Below, piece after piece: positions 35,901 through 45,143 of a stretch of DNA of 64,000 nucleotides. The stretch lies in NCBI RefSeq assembly GCF_014633365.1, contig NC_068350.1, positions 39,547,119 through 39,611,118 on the forward strand, read 5' to 3'. Source of the DNA: Diospyros lotus. Lineage: Eukaryota; Streptophyta; Magnoliopsida; Ericales; Ebenaceae. The notes under the pieces were generated by a model. The model was not told the DNA's origin and made no database searches. It saw nothing but the letters and a program-made list of their open reading frames with translations. Both the position numbers and the translations under genes were made by a program. Position 1 is the first letter of the stretch, and every line of letters starts with the position of its first letter.

Positions 35901-38900
35901 AGTCTGCTGCAGAAGGAGCAATCAGAGAAACATGGGAAGAAGCTACTGCAGATGTGGAAGTGCTATCTCCTTTTGCTCAATTGGACATCCCTCTTATAGG
36001 CCAAGTGGGGAGCAATTATTGCTTAGTTTAATTTGATTTTTAACTTGCTAAAGATGGTTGTATATCAATTTGTCTCTTGTTTGGAGCAGACCTACATAAT
36101 CTTCTTGGGAAGGTTAAAGAGACCTCACTTTTCCCCAGGCCCAGAATCATCAGATTGCCGCCTTTTTTCACTTGAAGAAATTCCTTTCAATGCTTTGGCA
36201 TTTTCATCGATGTTTGTTACTCTAAATTTGGTAGGATCAAGTTTCTCTGGAAAGCATTGTCTTTCTCCAATTAGTTTTTCCTACTCATGCCATTTTCCCC
36301 CTTTTCTGGCTGTAGTACATTGAAGATAAGAAGGTTGGAGGACCGAAGTTTCACTATGGCACCATTATGAAAAGGTACTTTCAGTTTGTATGCTAGAGAT
36401 CTTTATTTATTATGGATGTTGGGTGAAAATTCTCCTGGAGTCTGGTTGAACATGATTGAAAATGCATATAAGAAGGGACAAAACATTCTCCTGAGAAACC
36501 AAAATCAAGCCAATTTCCTTGGGTATTGTACCAACAATTTGGCTTGACTACAGAGTGTTTTTCATGCCAATCACTTTGTGAGGTCTTAAAATTTTCAAGT
36601 ATAAAATTGCTGTTGTTTGCAGATGGCTAGCTATCCATGCAGGTGGTGCTGGTGTCCCCAAAAGTGGTGGTAGCAGCCTGGTAGGAGGTCCTAGTGGTAG
36701 TGATGGTGGTTTTGATTTATGATATTGAGTAACCAAGATAGTTCCCTGGTTGTGATGCAGTTTCTCCATGGTCTTCCTTCTACATAAGGAACTGTACAAG
36801 AAAACTGGGCCAAAAAATTTACAGAAAGAGAAAAGAAAAAATAGAGAAGGAAATATAGTATCTCTTCATACCTCCTCCTTCGTTAGGGTTTACCACCTAA
36901 GCAGATCTGCCAATATAGATTTAGGATTTCCAGTTTTTGACAGATGCTTTGATTGACATAATATTTCTTTTGTAAATGATTTCCATACACAGTTAAGTTT
37001 TTTAATATCCTAGCTTTTGATCAAGGGGGCAGATTAACAGAGACTTCTAAGTTGCTTTAGATTATTAGATGAAAAGGGAACATGAAGTGCTGTACATATC
37101 TAGAATGAAAGAGGACTGTTGGTAGGCTTTTGATCCTGAGGAAATTAGCTGGAGACACAAATTTTGGTCCCTGCAGATTGAGGAAGGGGATAGGAATACC
37201 AAATATTTTCATAAGACAGTGAACACTTATAGCCACCTTGGTCATATGAGCAGGTTGGTTCTTACTGGGTAAGAGGTGTTCAAGTAGGAGGATATTGCTA
37301 AGGTTATTTTGGAGTATTATGGTAATCTTCATACTGAGGAAGAGAAGGTTGTTAGTGCCTTAAATAGTTAATAGGTAAAGAACTTGACCTGGGAGGATTT
37401 AGCATTGCTTTCTTCCAGCATTGCTGAAGAGTTGTTAAAGTGGATCTGATGGAATTGTTATATGAATAACAAGCCTTAATCTTTCTAGGTGAAGTTGGTT
37501 ATATGAATTTTAGCTTGTCAACCATTTCTATCTATGTCCATATCCTGTGTAAGGTCACTTGTAACTTATGTCACACCTACTAAGCCTTAGTCTCATTAGG
37601 TGGGATGAATTATATTGATTCTAGTTGGTGACGTCAATCATCTCTATCCATGACCATATCCTCTGTAAGTTAGCTATATTTTTAGGCTGATTGTTAGTTG
37701 TCTAATGCAACTCTCATCCTTTATTTGGACTTGGAGCCAGTTGTGGTGTAGACCTTCAACACAAAAAGTGTTGAGAGATTACTAAATCCATAGGCCTATG
37801 AATGTGTGGCTTGAGACTAAATTCCAAATCCAATTTTGTTGTGCAAGTTAGATATTGAAAAAGCCATGTGATCATGTGACCATGGGATTCCTCCATGTCT
37901 TGGATAGAATAGGCTTTGGGGAAATTTGGTCTAAGGGCCTGTTTAGGATTGAGTTACAAAAAATGAGTTGAGCTGAGTTGGATTGGATTATATAAAACTG
38001 TTTGGTAATTTATCAAGTTGACTTGAGTTTCAGTTATTAATAATTTTTTTTTGCTGAGAAGTTATTAAGAAAATATGATAATTAATATTATAATATATCA
38101 GAGCATCAATCCTTGGTTATGGTTTCGATTCATTTGAAGGTTGGTGAAATCAATTTCAATAATTAAAGCCCAGGGTTTGGTGATTCGACGGACTCGGCGA
38201 GTTCAAGCATTTCGACGAGTTTGGGTGGGTCTCTCTGCGGAGGATTAATTTTCGGCCATTGACTCTTGGGATTAGATTCCAATGCATGGAGGTGATGGAC
38301 GGCTAGTATACTTGACTCTCGGAATTTGAAGACGATTACGGTTAGTAGTAGCAAGCGAATTCATGCGACAATCAGTGTTGAGCATCGAAAACTATTTGTT
38401 TGGAGGCAATCTACAATTAAGCAATAGAGCAGTGAGTTGTCCACATTTCAGATCTGAGGCAGAAGGGAACGAGGATTGAGCAGTGATTCGTGGATTCTGG
38501 TGAATTAAAGATTTTTGTCGATCTTCGACTGTAACCTCTAGAGTAGAATTCAAAATGACTGAGCTACTCTCGGATCAAACTTTGAAGGCGAAGCAAGAGG
38601 ATTGACTCTCGGTTAAGAGTGTTGGTAACTCTGTCGGAACTGAAATCGAGAGGGGGCAAGCGGATCTCGGCTTGAATTTGTAGGTGGAATCCCTTGTGAG
38701 GGGCGGATTCCTCTGGGTGTTTTGCTCGTTGATTTCTGACCCCTAGGCTGCAGGAATTGATCAATTGTAGGCGATCCCTTGCGGCAACGGAATTAATCAA
38801 ACTTTTAGGAGGCGTTTCAAAGAGTTGAATTGGTAACCCTTGGTGTTGGCTGTTCGATCTTCAGGAGAATTGACCTGAGCATCGTTCCTCGGCTGTTTTC

Positions 38901-41900
38901 GTTGTTGATTAAGGTTCATCGGATGTTAATAGTGGCTGTCCGATGCAATTGATTCATGAAATCTGAAGGTGATTTTGGAAATCGACAGTAGCAAGGTAGG
39001 CTGTAATCTTGGGAGATAGGCTAAGCGATTTTGGTGAAGTGATCAAACGACAATTTGGTGAGCCCAACGATTGCAACAGAACTGATTACCAATGATCGCA
39101 ATCAGATCTGGTGGTAGCTAATACATAGCAATCGGTTGCAATGAATTCCGTAGGCAGTGATTTCAATTGAAGTTTGGGCTATGAGTAAAGGGGAAAACAT
39201 TTCGGCTTGAGATCTGGTTAACCTTGTTCGAATTGAAGGGGCAAAGAAGAGCGGGGGCTCTTTGTGGCGAGTATAAGAGACTGTTGCAGCAAGTGAGCTC
39301 GGAGGTGGAATTAGATCTATTACCCTATGTTGCATGGAAACGGAAACGGGAAACGTTTCCGATAGGAAACGAAAACGTGGAAACGGATATTCTTCTAAAA
39401 AAATAAGCATAAATAGGGTCCGAAACGGGAATAGGAAACGTTTCAAAAATGGGAAAACGGCTCCTATGAGGTGTTTTCGTGCAACATAGCTATTACCAGT
39501 AGGCAACTCATTTTGCTGGAAAATTGAAGATCGCTAACTATGTGAGGCGATCCTTTATCCTAGGTGATGGCTGTCAAGTGGATACCGAACGGAAGTTGGG
39601 GATTAAGGATGTACAGAGCTCTTGTTTATTGGCCTTCGGCTTATCTTGCTCGTGAGGTCATGGGGAGTAGACATAGAACAAACGAGGTCGCAATTGCAGT
39701 AGAAGAAGGCTGCATTTTCAGTTGGAAACAATTGGAATCATGAACAATTTGGCTAGAAGAATCAGGCATGGGAAAAGTTGGATAATCAGTTTAGTCAAAG
39801 GCGCAAGGAAACAAGCAGTATGACACATGAATCAAACAAGGAATTCGACCGTATGATACACAAGCAATTGCAGGAGTAGAAGAATCAGGCATGGGAAAAG
39901 TTGGATAATCAGTTTAGTCAAAGGCACAAGGAAACAAGCAGTATGACACATGAATCGAACAAGGAATTCGGTCATATGATACATAAGCAATTGCAGGAGT
40001 TTGCGATGATACTAATTAAGAAGTATCATTACAACTTTCCCACTGAATTCTTCGTTGAGTATCATGGGAGTTTTAACAAAGAGGAATTCCTAAAAATGGA
40101 GCAACCGGAGGAGAAGTGTAACATTAGAGATGATATTAATGGTGAATGGCATTATCCAAAGGAAATTGGTAATAATTAGATAGATAGGGCAACAGATGCA
40201 AAGGGACCGTCGGATATTTTTGAAAAAGAAGTTCATGTAGAGAAAAATTCCAGCAAACATAAAGAAAGAGGAGTTGCTAGATTATTTGCATGTAATTAGG
40301 AGATTCCGGCTAAAACTTCAGCCAATATTAAGGAAGTTAGCGCTGTAACTTAAGCAAACAAGTTAATGGAAACTCAGGATTTCGAAGATAAAAGAAGAGT
40401 GGATGAGGAGATTGGTGTAGCCTACACACCAGATTAGAGATGAGAACTACTATGAAGATGGCTTTAATGCATTTGATAGACCGGGTAGGGGTATTGTTTC
40501 ATCAGATAATCTGGCTGTAAATCATGTTAGGGAAGAAGGTCGAGATGGAGGCCAGGTGTCAGTCATTGAGAAATCGTTGGCTGGAATTGAAGTTGCAGCA
40601 GCTCCTAATGCTAGTGCTCACAGACAGCCTTGGTATCATTATCCAAGGCAAGTCTACAATTCTCCATTGCTGCATTTCGAAAATGTTGTTGATATTTTTG
40701 CAACAAAGCATGGCTGTGGGTTGAAAGGGAAGACAATAACTGCAACTATGGATGTAGATCTGCCACCCTTACTTGTATTGGACAATAATGAACTACTAAT
40801 GGAGGTCATGGACATGGATAGTCTTTACGTTGGACTCAAAGTTTCAGCTACTAAGTATGTTTGTCCAGAAGTTGCTGATCATGCCCTCAAATTGGAGATC
40901 AAACTTGATGGGACAGCTATTACCGGGGATGGTTGTAGTGGGCTTGAATTCAATAAAGTTTCTCCTATGGAAGTTTTGGGGCAAGTTAGGCCTAGAATTG
41001 ATTCTGGGAACCTAAGAACGAAGAAGAAGAGGCTTAGAAGGAGCAAAAAGGAAAGAGGAATGAAACAGATTGACAAAGTGGGCATTGGATGACGAGCTAG
41101 GGCTACATGTTGCAAGTTCTTGGGGACAAGAACTCTCTCAAGGAGGGAATTGTCATAACCCAAGGAACAATAAAGGGACAATATGGTAATAGGCTAATAA
41201 TTGTTGTTAGGAGATATTTTAGCAATTGGGTAAGAGCACATGGGTGAGTTGTGTATGCTGTTAGGAGTCAGATATGCCTATATAAGGCTGCTGTAAACTG
41301 ATGGGATTTTTTCAAGTTTGAAATGATAAATGAAAATCGGATTTCTCTTTCTAGAATTCTCTCTCCCTATAATTTCTTCCCTTCTCTATTCCATTTTCCT
41401 TCTCCTTGCTATTCTCTGTAATCTTCCTCATTTCTTGCTCTAATTTCCTTTCCTATCCGTCTAATTCCCCTTCTGATTTCTCTCAATTCCCTATCAAATC
41501 CTAGGTAAACCCTAGGTACATGACATAATATTAATACAATATTATATTATCAGTGCTTTTTTTCTTTTGGTACATATTATCAGTGTTTATTTGGTCACAC
41601 ACACCATGATATACAGTTGGCATACAGTGTCTCACTTTGTGTTTACAGTGTTACTTTTACAAGAGGCACCAAAATGTTATTCTGTTCTCCAACTTTGACT
41701 TCAAGTGTTTTCCATTTTTTGCAGTGGGGATAATACCATGGCTGTTAGTGATGAAAGAACATTGTGAATGTCAAATGAGCAATTAATATCCCTTAAGTTT
41801 AACTACCATCCTTGCCTTCTTTCTCTTGTTGGATGAACTCACTAAGCACATCCAATAATTTGTCTTGTTCTATGTTATTTGCAAATGATATTGTCTTGGT

Positions 41901-42430
41901 GCGTGAGGCAAAAGAAGACATGAATTTTAAGCTTGAATTATGGAGTGAACACCTTAAAATCTAAAGATTTCAAGTTAAGCTGGTCAAAAATTGAATATGT
42001 GGAATGTAAGTTAAGTAAAAATAGAAGTTTGGATGATGTTGTGGTGAGACAAAAAAATCAAGTTAGTCTTAGAAAAGATCAATTTAGCTTTAAGTCCCAA
42101 CTTCTTGTTATGAGGAAAACGCATGATAAATTTAACTCACTGTGCCATTCAATTGCAGAACGAGGGAAAGTCAAAATCTTTACATCTTGCCTTCGGCTAT
42201 TGTAAATTGATTACTTTGGTCTTTTGTGGCTGTGCATGTAACGTAAAGCTACTAATTTATTTATATTTTCTGATACTGGAGCTGAAAGCTCTTTCCAAGT
42301 TGATCAGAAATGACTTATGATTGCGATAAAGTTCACTAAAATTCTGCTTCTTTTCCGATACTTCTGCAGGCCTGGCTCAAGCCCTTCTGATATTCACACT
42401 TTTACGCTTGATTATCATTTGTGTTCCTGA
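23928..42430 (+). CDS. NUDT23: Nudix hydrolase of the NUDT23 type, predicted chloroplastic, seven exons
   Basis: NUDX23-type enzymes hydrolyse FAD and ADP-ribose in chloroplasts (known for the Arabidopsis protein). Exons: 23928-24218, 29868-29999, 35578-35654, 35869-36004, 36090-36230, 36316-36374 and 42370-42430, giving 298 residues in one open frame. The N-terminus (1-97) is rich in Ser and Arg with a poly-Ser run, like a transit peptide. A zinc ribbon follows (Cys106, Cys109, Cys128, Cys131). The Nudix box is at 172-194 (Gly172, Glu178, RETWEE 186-191), but the usual Gly two residues after EE is Thr193. The end [13 protein letters not shown] matches the family. Introns 1, 2 and 6 (5.6, 5.6 and 6.0 kb) are filled with mobile elements. 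The donor after exon 4 is the weak GTGGGG. The upstream TTG in frame is not a start. Confidence 0.93.
24219..26149. other. First part of NUDT23 intron 1, nothing recognised
   Basis: Unique-looking AT-rich sequence with short ORFs only. A GT microsatellite lies at 25143-25160. No element ends or domains were recognised. Confidence 0.5.
26856..27475. mobile_element. Solo LTR, 620 bp, inserted in the left arm of the fold-back element
   Basis: It starts TGTTGG, ends CAACA, and is flanked by a perfect 5-bp duplication CACCC (26851-26855 and 27476-27480). Removing it joins TGTGCACCC to TAAGCTATTTG, which is exactly the uninterrupted sequence found reversed in the other arm at about 28997-29013. 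The CCTGGTTCGGTC segment near 27012 resembles copia LTRs read antisense (inference). Confidence 0.88.
27700..28520. repeat. Degenerate repeat array at the centre of the fold-back element
   Basis: Units of roughly 20-35 bases built from GGTAGGGTG, TTATCTCCCTACC and TTATCACC repeat irregularly up to about 28150. From there the array continues as the reverse complement (GGGAGATAACACCCTACC). A 20-C run at 27585-27604 lies just before it. This is a subterminal or central array, not CRISPR. Confidence 0.8.
28484..28850. repeat. About 185-bp tandem duplication in the right arm
   Basis: The block beginning AGGTGATAAACAAAGGCAAG (28495) and ending TTGTGTCAAAGTAGAAGG recurs from about 28680 to 28843 with about 80 percent similarity by eye. 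It includes poly-A runs and the AAAAATTAATTT segment. The left arm has only one copy. Confidence 0.7.
30538..31665. mobile_element. hAT-like non-autonomous element, 1,128 bp, in NUDT23 intron 2
   Basis: Inverted ends are CATAGTTTTGAAAGGCGCG at the left and CATAGTTATTAAAGGCGCG read from the right. A perfect 8-bp duplication ACTGAACC flanks it (30530-30537 and 31666-31673), the hAT signature length. The subterminal regions are very GC-rich (GGCGCG and GCGAGGCGC motifs) and the core is AT-rich. The core contains a fragment related to the solo LTR at 6776-8357. It encodes no transposase. Confidence 0.88.
31149..31478 (+). repeat. LTR fragment carried inside the hAT-like element
   Basis: This stretch aligns with 6970-7285, in the U3 of the solo LTR. 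Shared blocks include TTTTTCAAGAAATA, GGATTTTGATTTTTTAGATA and TTTACATTTATGTATTAAAG. The order is conserved and only scattered differences are visible. It is therefore a second, partial copy of the same LTR family, either captured by or inserted into the element. Confidence 0.8.
32227..33225 (+). mobile_element. TRIM-type miniature LTR retrotransposon, about 1.0 kb
   Basis: The left LTR (32227-32506) and right LTR (32795-33225) begin TGATAGGGATATTTT and end CTACTGTCCTGCATCA. Each has a CTATAAATA TATA box (32426, 32991). Between them, 288 bp start with a tRNA-Met-type primer site TGGTATCAGAGC (32511-32522). They hold only a short His- and Ser-rich reading frame from 32587 and no Pol domains. 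Flanks GGACT (32222-32226) and GGACC (33226-33230) are a one-mismatch target duplication. The right LTR has an extra block of about 150 bp with GT and CT microsatellites, so the left copy probably suffered a deletion. Confidence 0.85.
33231..34374. other. NUDT23 intron 2, middle part
   Basis: No gene. A segment at 33538-33869 begins TGTTGAGACTGAG and ends CCTTAACA, like a solo LTR, but its flanks show no target duplication, so I do not call it. Confidence 0.45.
34375..34540 (-). mobile_element. tRNA-derived SINE (Au-like), reverse orientation
   Basis: On the minus strand it has GTGAGCCTTGGTAGAAATGG, GTAGGTCACAAGTTTGAGTC and TTGCAAAGTAAGAGTAAGG, matching the copies at 11648 and 14231. The 3' part (TTGCAAAGTGAGGACCCTTG) extends to near 34375. 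Confidence 0.7.
34541..35577. other. NUDT23 intron 2, last part, nothing recognised
   Basis: About 1 kb of AT-rich intron up to the acceptor ATTTCAG at 35577. No element or domain seen. Confidence 0.5.
37115..37440 (+). pseudogene. LINE (L1-type) ORF2 relic in NUDT23 intron 6
   Basis: One frame reads [18 protein letters not shown] followed by RNTKYFHK. This is the characteristic stretch just before the reverse-transcriptase domain of plant L1-type LINEs, where WLKEGDRNTKFFH-like text is usual. Stop codons follow within 50 codons and the RT core is missing, so only a 5'-and-3'-truncated relic remains. Confidence 0.7.
37945..38089. other. Possible MITE end
   Basis: GGGCCTGTTTAGGATTGAG at about 37946 looks like the terminal repeat of a Tourist-type or other MITE. 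No matching right end was found before the next element, so it may be truncated. Confidence 0.3.
39325..39489. mobile_element. hAT-like MITE, 165 bp
   Basis: The ends are CTATGTTGCATG and, read from the right, CTATGTTGCACG. A perfect 8-bp duplication CTATTACC flanks it (39317-39324 and 39490-39497). The interior is built from GGAAACG and CGTTTCC repeats. It inserted into the truncated retroelement and so is younger than it. Confidence 0.88.
39756..39999 (+). repeat. 122-bp tandem duplication
   Basis: The block beginning AGAAGAATCAGGCATGGG at 39756 is repeated at 39878 with only a few substitutions (for example GGCGCAAGG versus GGCACAAGG). The second copy is open in the 39901-40179 frame, whereas the first contains a stop at its end. 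Confidence 0.85.
40556..41092 (+). CDS. Unrecognised 178-codon ORF inside the truncated retroelement
   Basis: A Val/Asp/Leu-rich open frame that ends in a strongly basic tail ([14 protein letters not shown]). The middle has a repeated acidic pattern ([20 protein letters not shown]). No gag zinc knuckle or Pol motif is seen. Its displayed start is not preceded by a clear signal, and the frame is flanked by several stops upstream. It is probably a degraded element protein rather than a host gene. The position just before the purine tract fits a retroelement's last ORF. Confidence 0.35.
   Translation: MSVIEKSLAGIEVAAAPNASAHRQPWYHYPRQVYNSPLLHFENVVDIFATKHGCGLKGKTITATMDVDLPPLLVLDNNELLMEVMDMDSLYVGLKVSATKYVCPEVADHALKLEIKLDGTAITGDGCSGLEFNKVSPMEVLGQVRPRIDSGNLRTKKKRLRRSKKERGMKQIDKVGIG
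41855..42130 (+). pseudogene. RTE-type LINE reverse-transcriptase relic
   Basis: One frame reads [19 protein letters not shown], then [20 protein letters not shown], then IEYVECKLS. This matches the plant RTE-clade RT region in which the catalytic block is normally FADDIVL. Here the first catalytic Asp is Asn. It is a short fragment lying 240 bases before the last NUDT23 exon. A related antisense fragment is at 58075-58960. Confidence 0.75.
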
Positions 42431-45143
42431 TGGGATATGATTCATGTGACATTTCTGCTGTTAACCATGCAGAATGAATGGGATATCTAAGGTTTGGATT
42501 CGAATACAGCTTCTTTTCTTGTTACCGTTGTAAAAGCTGCTTCTGGTGTGATACTAACTGATGGTTGGAATACCTAACGAATGGATTAATGTCCCATTTC
42601 AATGAGGTGTCATTTTTCGATTTGGTCACTTAGATAATTCCTTGACCAACTTCTTTTTTTTTGTGGCCAATACTGTAAAACCTGGTGAATTCTGATTAAA
42701 TGGTACAGCAGCTAACTACTTCACTCATTCTTTTCAATTGATATTGGAACCCCGTAAAAATGAGGAATTTCCTTCCTATCTCTCTCTCTCTCTAATTTTC
42801 ATTTCTTTCTAGAAGAATGCACATTGGTTGAATCTGGGCTGTCTTCCTGACCATATGCAACCTAATGTAAGAAGAACTGGCATTGCCCATTTCCTTGTGT
42901 GTTTCGTGCTTGTCCTCCATCCTGAAGTTTCTGGAAGATGATCTCTTCCTTCTACATAGTTACCTGGACATCTGGTTCTATGTCTGTTCTTCTGTACATG
43001 GTTCTCCCTTAAGACAGTCCTCTTTTGCAATACAGTTTATTTACTCCCAAAAAAACCCTTATAAATCTACTTGTCTTCTTCTATGGTAAGTGCCTCCCCA
43101 TTTATTTGTTCAAATTTGGATTATGGCTTCTTGATCAATCTATGTCAACCAATAGAACCAGATCTGGAAAGCCAAGACATATGGAATTGGAACTGGGATG
43201 GCTCTGCTTCTTGGCAGCAGATCCCAAAATGGGGTTGTTATTGCAGAGACAGATGAAGATTTGAGGATTTGGTGGAAGGCATTGCTTGTAGTTGCTTTCG
43301 TTGACAGACAGACACAGATTTGGCCCTTTGAAGGGTGTTTTTGTTCATATCTTAAAGTACCTTATCTTAGGTGAATGATTCAAGAAAATGCATCATTATT
43401 ATCTTTAGACTTGCATCTACTATTATATTTAGTGGCTAAATGGTACCCTACATTGCTGTCATTAGACATAGGTCTTGTAGTGGATAACTTGTCAACCCCA
43501 CAAGCCCTTCAAATGGTTGGATAATGGTCCCCTACTTGGGTTAGTAGTTAATGGTCCTAGTCTATTAGCACTTGAAACTTCCTTCTTTTAGCTAATAAAT
43601 AAATTGATGAGAGGCAAAGTCTAGAAACCATTATTGTTAAGAGTTACGGGGTGGACTGTGTTACGGAAAAAAAATTAAAAAATTAAATAGAAGCTTATTG
43701 AGTTAGATTTGACAATTATAATTTATTTTTTAATTCTTTAGATAAAATTTAAGAATGTCTAGTGGTAAAGTTTGAGAAGTTAGTTACTGTTTAGAGATTA
43801 TGAGTTTAAATTTTATTATTTTTTAAATAATATATATACAAAATATTTTAAAAATTACTTTATTGATGCACTTAATAAATATATTCCCACCCAAAGACGA
43901 TTAACTTCAAAAGTTTTGATAGAATCTGATGCGTTAGCCTTAGTGTGACCGTGCTTAATAAATACGTTCTGTGTTTAGGATAAAGTCTATTTATTTTATT
44001 CTATTTTATTTTTAACATCTAATCTAATTAATTTTAAAGTACTAATGTATTTATTATCAACCAATCAAATTATGTGAATGTTAAAAATAGTATATACGTG
44101 CTGTCCATAAGAGTGAGTATGCCTCAATTGCTCAAATATTTTTTGAAAATTGAATCGAGCTGACCAAATAGTTGTTCAAATGAAAAAATTAAAAAATTGA
44201 AAAGAACTTAAAAATAACAAAGTGCAAACAAATAGAAGTAATTTAGAGAATGAGATGAAGAAGTTAAAAGATGAAGGAAAATGCTATTGGTATTTTTTGG
44301 GTTATACTTTAAATTACATAATGCATATAAAATAACAAAAATACTCTTTGTTAATGGTAGTAAGACGAGGCGGTTAAGTGTATGACTAAAGTGGTCTTTA
44401 CTCAAGGCAGTGAGGCAGCGTGAGGAACATTTTTGTCATTTTACATGCATTACGTAGCCCAAAATGTACCAATAATGTAATTCAGAGATGAATTTATTGA
44501 ACATTTTCATTCTTTGTCTTTCTCTAATTCTTAATTTGGTCAAAAATAATATTATCTTTAACATTTTGATTAGTTTTGTTATTTTCATTTTTTTCAGTAA
44601 GATAATTAAATAAATCAAATTGAAATAAATCTCAAATTTAAATATCAAACTAAATTGGTTTACAAATTGAATTAGAGTGAGCTGTCAATTTTGACCTATC
44701 CAATTCAATTATTTCGATTTCACTTTTTATTATTTTAATTTTTTTCAATAAGATAAACAAATGAATCGAATTGAAATAACTGTAAATCTGGAATTTAAAA
44801 TTAAATCGAATTAGTTTATAGATTGAACTGAATTGAGTGGTGAATTTTAGTCAATTTAATTCGATTATTTTAATTTTACTGAAATTTTGCTCATCGATTA
44901 ATTATATCATTAATATTTATTATATAAATTTCAAATTCATATTAAAATCCGGGCTTTGTGTAGCTTATAGCTCGAACACAAGGTAGTCTTTGTCGTCTCT
45001 GGACGTTTACTTTGAATCTCTCTCTCTCTGTCTCTCTCTGGATATTCCAATTCACATCCATGTATGCATGATGGTCGCTGTGATCTAGGGTTTCTGATCC
45101 AGAAATTACTTTTGATTCTGAAGCTAGAAGAGTTCAGTTTCGA
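42431..45143. other. Intergenic region between NUDT23 and MTP5
   Basis: The first few hundred bases probably include the NUDT23 3' UTR. CT microsatellites lie at 42780-42793 and 45018-45046, the latter in the presumed MTP5 leader. A diverged 150-bp tandem duplication lies at 44579-44880. A TATA-like TTATATAAATT at about 44918 could serve MTP5. No further gene is supported. Confidence 0.5.
44579..44880. repeat. Diverged tandem duplication of about 150 bp
   Basis: The blocks TTTTTTTCAGTAAGATAA (about 44588) and TTTTTTTCAATAAGATAA (about 44738) each lead into a similar series (AATTGAAATAA, AATTGAATT, CAATTTAATTCGATTATTT). The AATCGAATTGAA style is common in plant MITEs. The two units differ at many positions and are old. 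Confidence 0.55.

Larger units (their letters stand above)
38090..41525 (+). mobile_element. Truncated, non-autonomous LTR retroelement with an unfamiliar ORF
   Basis: The 3' end is clear. A purine tract AAGGAGGGAAT (41140-41150) is followed by an LTR starting TGTCATAACCC (41151) and ending CATGACA (41525), with a TATA box CTATATAAGG at about 41278. At the 5' side ATATATCAGAGCATC (about 38092) looks like a decayed primer site, but no 5' LTR precedes it. The interior has no protease, integrase or reverse-transcriptase motifs. It holds two open stretches, 39901-40179 (92 aa) and 40556-41092 (178 aa), neither of which I recognise. A 122-bp tandem duplication and a small hAT-like MITE lie within it. 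Confidence 0.55.

Noticed and set aside
42883..43264. Overlapping short frames after NUDT23 as a small gene
   Set aside because: Three frames are open at once by chance, with no start context or family resemblance.
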